A stretch of DNA of 64,000 nt from UBA11051 sp964390495 (GTDB lineage: Bacteria > Armatimonadota > Zipacnadia > Zipacnadales > UBA11051). Shown here piece by piece: positions 61,927 to 64,000 of the stretch; the stretch's first letter is position 1; each line of letters opens with the position of its first letter. The position numbers and the translations under genes were made by a program. Location: the NCBI GenBank assembly GCA_964390495.1, contig CAYMIN010000017.1, positions 1 to 64,000 on the forward strand, in the 5' to 3' direction. The notes beneath the pieces are model-generated. The model saw only the letters and a list, made by a program, of their open reading frames with translations, ran no database searches and was not told where the DNA came from.

Positions 61927-61994
61927 TGGGCCGGTTTCGCTGCGCTCAGCCGGTTCCTCCGCAAGACCACGACAACAGCAAGACAGCAACGGCT

Positions 61995-62021
61995 GTCGGG
62001 CTGGAAAGCCCGACCCACGCG
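61995..62021. repeat. Dispersed palindrome, CGGGCTGGAAAGCCCG family
   Basis: GTCGGGCTGGAAAGCCCGAC followed by CCACGCG, matching copies at 12338 and 50781. Confidence 0.75.
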
Positions 62022-62295
62022 AGGTGATGGGCGGGCGGGATGGGGCCCGGCCCTCGCTTCGCTCAGGCCACCGATGCGGCCCCTGCGCCCGCTTCTTCAA
62101 CTTCCCGACCGGTTGCGACGTTCTCAGCGGATTCCGTTGCGTAGCCTGACTTTGAAGCTTGCGCGCTTATCTGTCTTGCCGTTGTGTGCTCTACCGATTC
62201 CAGGCTGCGTACTTTGGCGGACGGGCTCCACCTTAGGCATTTGGACTTTGCAGCAACGGGATATTACCACGTTCAGTTGAGGCCGGATGTAGGAG

Positions 62296-62324
62296 TTGAC
62301 CTTGCGGTCATAATTCTGTATAAT
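62296..62324 (+). promoter_or_regulatory. Sigma-70 promoter for gene 62411
   Basis: TTGACC (62296-62301) and TATAAT (62319-62324) are 17 bases apart, close to consensus. The predicted transcript begins about 80 bases before the ATG. Confidence 0.75.
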
Positions 62325-62410
62325 ATGGATTGCTGTAGGCGTGTCGAAGCCGTATCTGGGGAGCCCAAAATGCTATTGGGCTCTATCCTACACGTGGGAG
62401 GGACAGGCAG

Positions 62411-63181
62411 ATGGCTGAGGACAGCAACAAGCAAGCAGAGTCGGAAGAGCAGCCGGAAGCAGAGCCGCAAGCGGAAGCTGGCGAGGAAGAACTAGATCGC
62501 GACCTTGACATAGATCTGGAGCCGGCCCAAGCAGCGCCGCAACAGGCCGGTGGCTGCCGTGGCGTCACGGTGCTGCTCGTGGTGCTGCTGGCGGCGGCGG
62601 TGATATTCGCTATCTGGTACTCGCAGCACGTCCAGCAGTTGCGCCAGGCTGCACTTGAGGCCAAGATGCAGCGCGAAACAGTGTACAAGGCGCAATTCGG
62701 CCAGGTTGCCAAGAACGTTGAGGAGGCGGTAGCCCTAGCCGGTGAAGGACAGGTGAAAGATGCCTTGGTGCTGCTGGAGAAAGCCGAGAAGCAATTGACA
62801 GTCATCGGCGCGAGTGCCAACGAGGCCGACGACCAGCAGTGGGCGGCGTATGCGATGACCAAGAAGCAGGCTCTGCTGGACGCCAAGAACGTTATCGCCG
62901 CTGAGTATGACAAATATCAGGAAGCAGTCGCAGCACAGTTCGACCGGCTGGCCAGTAAGTTCCGCAACGCGGATTTGAGCGGTGGCACCGCCATCGAGCA
63001 GCCGGAAGCGCCGCCGGAGGAACCGGAAGCCATGCCCGAAGCGCCGCCAGCCGGCGCCGAACAGCAGCCGACCGTGCAAGACGAGGGCGCGTCCGCGCCG
63101 GTAGCCGGTGAAGAGGCGCCCAGGGAGGAGAACACCCAGCCCGCCCGACCCGAGGAACCCCCGCTGCCAGAGGCCGACTGA
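62411..63181 (+). CDS. Membrane-anchored helical protein with low-complexity tails
   Basis: The 256-residue product has an acidic Glu/Gln-rich N-terminus (residues 1-50), one transmembrane segment GVTVLLVVLLAAAVIFAIWY, a helical extracytoplasmic stretch of about 130 residues with coiled-coil-like periodicity, and a Pro/Glu/Ala tail. I do not recognise a family. ATG 62411 follows GGGAGGGAC. A terminator follows it, so it is probably a single-gene transcript ahead of a HEAT-repeat gene. Confidence 0.72.
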   Translation: MAEDSNKQAESEEQPEAEPQAEAGEEELDRDLDIDLEPAQAAPQQAGGCRGVTVLLVVLLAAAVIFAIWYSQHVQQLRQAALEAKMQRETVYKAQFGQVAKNVEEAVALAGEGQVKDALVLLEKAEKQLTVIGASANEADDQQWAAYAMTKKQALLDAKNVIAAEYDKYQEAVAAQFDRLASKFRNADLSGGTAIEQPEAPPEEPEAMPEAPPAGAEQQPTVQDEGASAPVAGEEAPREENTQPARPEEPPLPEAD

Positions 63182-63280
63182 CTGCCGCACACGGCACCGC
63201 GGGCTTGCACAAGCAGCCATTCCCTGCTAGCGGGGCCGCCGGGAGGGCACGATAGCGCAGTGGTATGGCAACGCAAACGA

Positions 63281-63327
63281 GAGGCTTCGTGTCGTGTACG
63301 CAGACGACAGGAGCCTTTGTTTTTTGG
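63281..63327 (+). terminator. Terminator-like hairpin after gene 62411
   Basis: The arms AGGCT/AGCCT and GTCGT/ACGAC fold around GTACGCAG, followed by TTTGTTTTTT. It ends the transcript of the membrane-anchored protein gene. Confidence 0.65.
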
Positions 63328-63455
63328 TACCGGCCAACTCCAGTCATTGGCCGCAGGCCGAGCCGCGCTGTGACGGCGGGCCGGCCCCCAGAGCATTGTT
63401 TCCCAGATTGCCCGATGGCGGCGATTGACGCAGCAATTATCAGGAGGTTTGCGGC

Positions 63456-64000
63456 TTGTCAGCAGTCAAGAAGCGTGCCGTACAGCAGGTAACTAAGCTT
63501 CTGGCAAAGGGGATGCCTGCGCCGGAAGAGCTATCCGAAGCATTCCGCAAACTCGGCGATGACGCCCTACCCGCCCTGCTTGCCACCCTCAACGATAACG
63601 ACTATCGCGTGCGCATGGCGGCGGCTAGATGCCTCGGCGAGCTCAACGACGACGCGGCGGTACAGGCGCTGGTCGAGAGTCTCAGCGATTCGAGCAAGAA
63701 CGTCCAGCGCTGTGCTGCGGATGCCCTGACTTGCATCGGGCAACCTGCCGTGGAGCCCCTGCTCGACGCCCTCATCGGCAAGGACCAAGCGGCGCGCAAG
63801 TGGGCGGCCGAGGCCCTAGGCAATATCGGTGACCGCTCCGTGGCCTTGGAGTTGGTCAAGCGGCTCAATGACCCCAATATTGACGTGCAGCGCGCGGCCG
63901 TCACCGCGCTCGGGGAGCTCAAGAACAAGAAGACTATCGAGCCGCTGGTGGAGGTGCTGGAAACCGATAACGTCGAGCTGGCCAAGGCGGCCGCTGAAGC
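63456..64000 (+). CDS. HEAT-repeat (PBS-lyase-like) protein, 3' end beyond window
   Basis: The open frame from TTG 63456, preceded by AGGAGG at 63442-63447, continues to the window end without a stop, for at least 181 codons. Tandem HEAT repeats of about 31 residues are clear: LLATLNDNDYRVRMAAARCL, ALVESLSDSSKNVQRCAADA, LLDALIGKDQAARKWAAEAL and similar. The repeats resemble the PBS-lyase HEAT family, which is a protein-protein interaction scaffold. The remainder lies outside the window. Confidence 0.82.
   Translation, partial: MSAVKKRAVQQVTKLLAKGMPAPEELSEAFRKLGDDALPALLATLNDNDYRVRMAAARCLGELNDDAAVQALVESLSDSSKNVQRCAADALTCIGQPAVEPLLDALIGKDQAARKWAAEALGNIGDRSVALELVKRLNDPNIDVQRAAVTALGELKNKKTIEPLVEVLETDNVELAKAAAE

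Larger units (their letters stand above)
61634..62410. other. Long intergenic mosaic of palindromic repeats
   Basis: About 775 bases with no gene. It holds a type-A element with a nested insertion (61722-61786), two GC-rich palindromes (61807-61829, 61851-61872), another type-A copy (61875-61926), and a CGGGCTGGAAAGCCCG palindrome (61995-62021). The right end carries the promoter at 62296. Confidence 0.75.

Noticed and set aside
61634..62410. Small genes within the repeat mosaic
   Set aside because: Open frames here read through palindromes and give repetitive, non-conserved translations.

Overview
This is a GC-rich bacterial chromosome segment, probably from a metagenome-assembled or poorly sampled lineage. 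The best taxonomic hints are indirect. Prepilin-type proteins carry an FPVFA-x-AR-x-SA sequence directly after the N-terminal helix, a pattern I associate with Armatimonadota and relatives. There are many Gfo/Idh/MocA oxidoreductases, UroD-like proteins, sugar isomerase-like proteins and secreted carbohydrate-active proteins, and many dispersed intergenic palindromes. I infer an Armatimonadota-like or neighbouring phylum. No 16S rRNA is present to confirm this.

Layout. 1-4199: end of tuf, then rpmG, tRNA-Trp, secE, nusG, rplK, rplA, rplJ, rplL, the classic translation/transcription cluster, but rpoB/rpoC do not follow. 4345-5767: a TPR-like protein and a Pro/Glu-rich lipoprotein ending at a strong terminator. 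5825-18114 (mostly minus strand): HNH endonuclease, a probable unannotated structured RNA with its own promoter and terminator, the queuosine genes tgt and queA, a class III aminotransferase, an oxidoreductase, an M20 deacylase, thrB, alr, and two tandem secreted discoidin-like paralogues. 18312-25625 (plus): a serine-less alpha/beta hydrolase, a lipoprotein, a ceramidase-like protein, an enolase-superfamily enzyme and a YkgJ-type cysteine-rich protein. 25651-33395 (minus): an MNT nucleotidyltransferase broken by an in-frame TAG, an oxidoreductase, tRNA-Ser, a large lipoprotein, and a tightly coupled operon of pseudopilin, giant GH42-like secreted glycosidase and phospholipase C-like protein.

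33611-44907 (plus): Fe-S aldo/keto reductase, nagB with a glycosyltransferase, TauE exporter, orphan DNA methyltransferase, sugar isomerase-like protein, rsmA, ispE, a MobA-like transferase, tRNA-Gln, L25 with a long acidic tail, pth and a UroD-like protein. 44917-51606 (minus): holB-tmk, an R3H-domain AAA ATPase, a compositionally odd DUF4062 protein, a D-threonine aldolase-like enzyme and nth. 51991-54292: two tandem genes whose products fuse a prepilin N-terminus to a FecR-like domain; this is the most unusual protein architecture in the window. 54407-57493 (minus): a six-hairpin glycosidase and a nucleoside hydrolase. 57697-61633 (plus): a galactokinase-like kinase and two adjacent phosphohexomutases, one lacking the catalytic serine. 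61634-64000: a mosaic of palindromic repeats, then a membrane-anchored helical protein and the start of a HEAT-repeat protein.

Most of the window is core metabolism and translation mixed with sugar catabolism and extracellular carbohydrate handling. The candidates for something new are the pilin-FecR fusion pair, the structured RNA at 6411-6661, the mutase pair with one pseudo-enzyme, the pseudopilin-glycosidase operon, and several families of dispersed nested palindromes.
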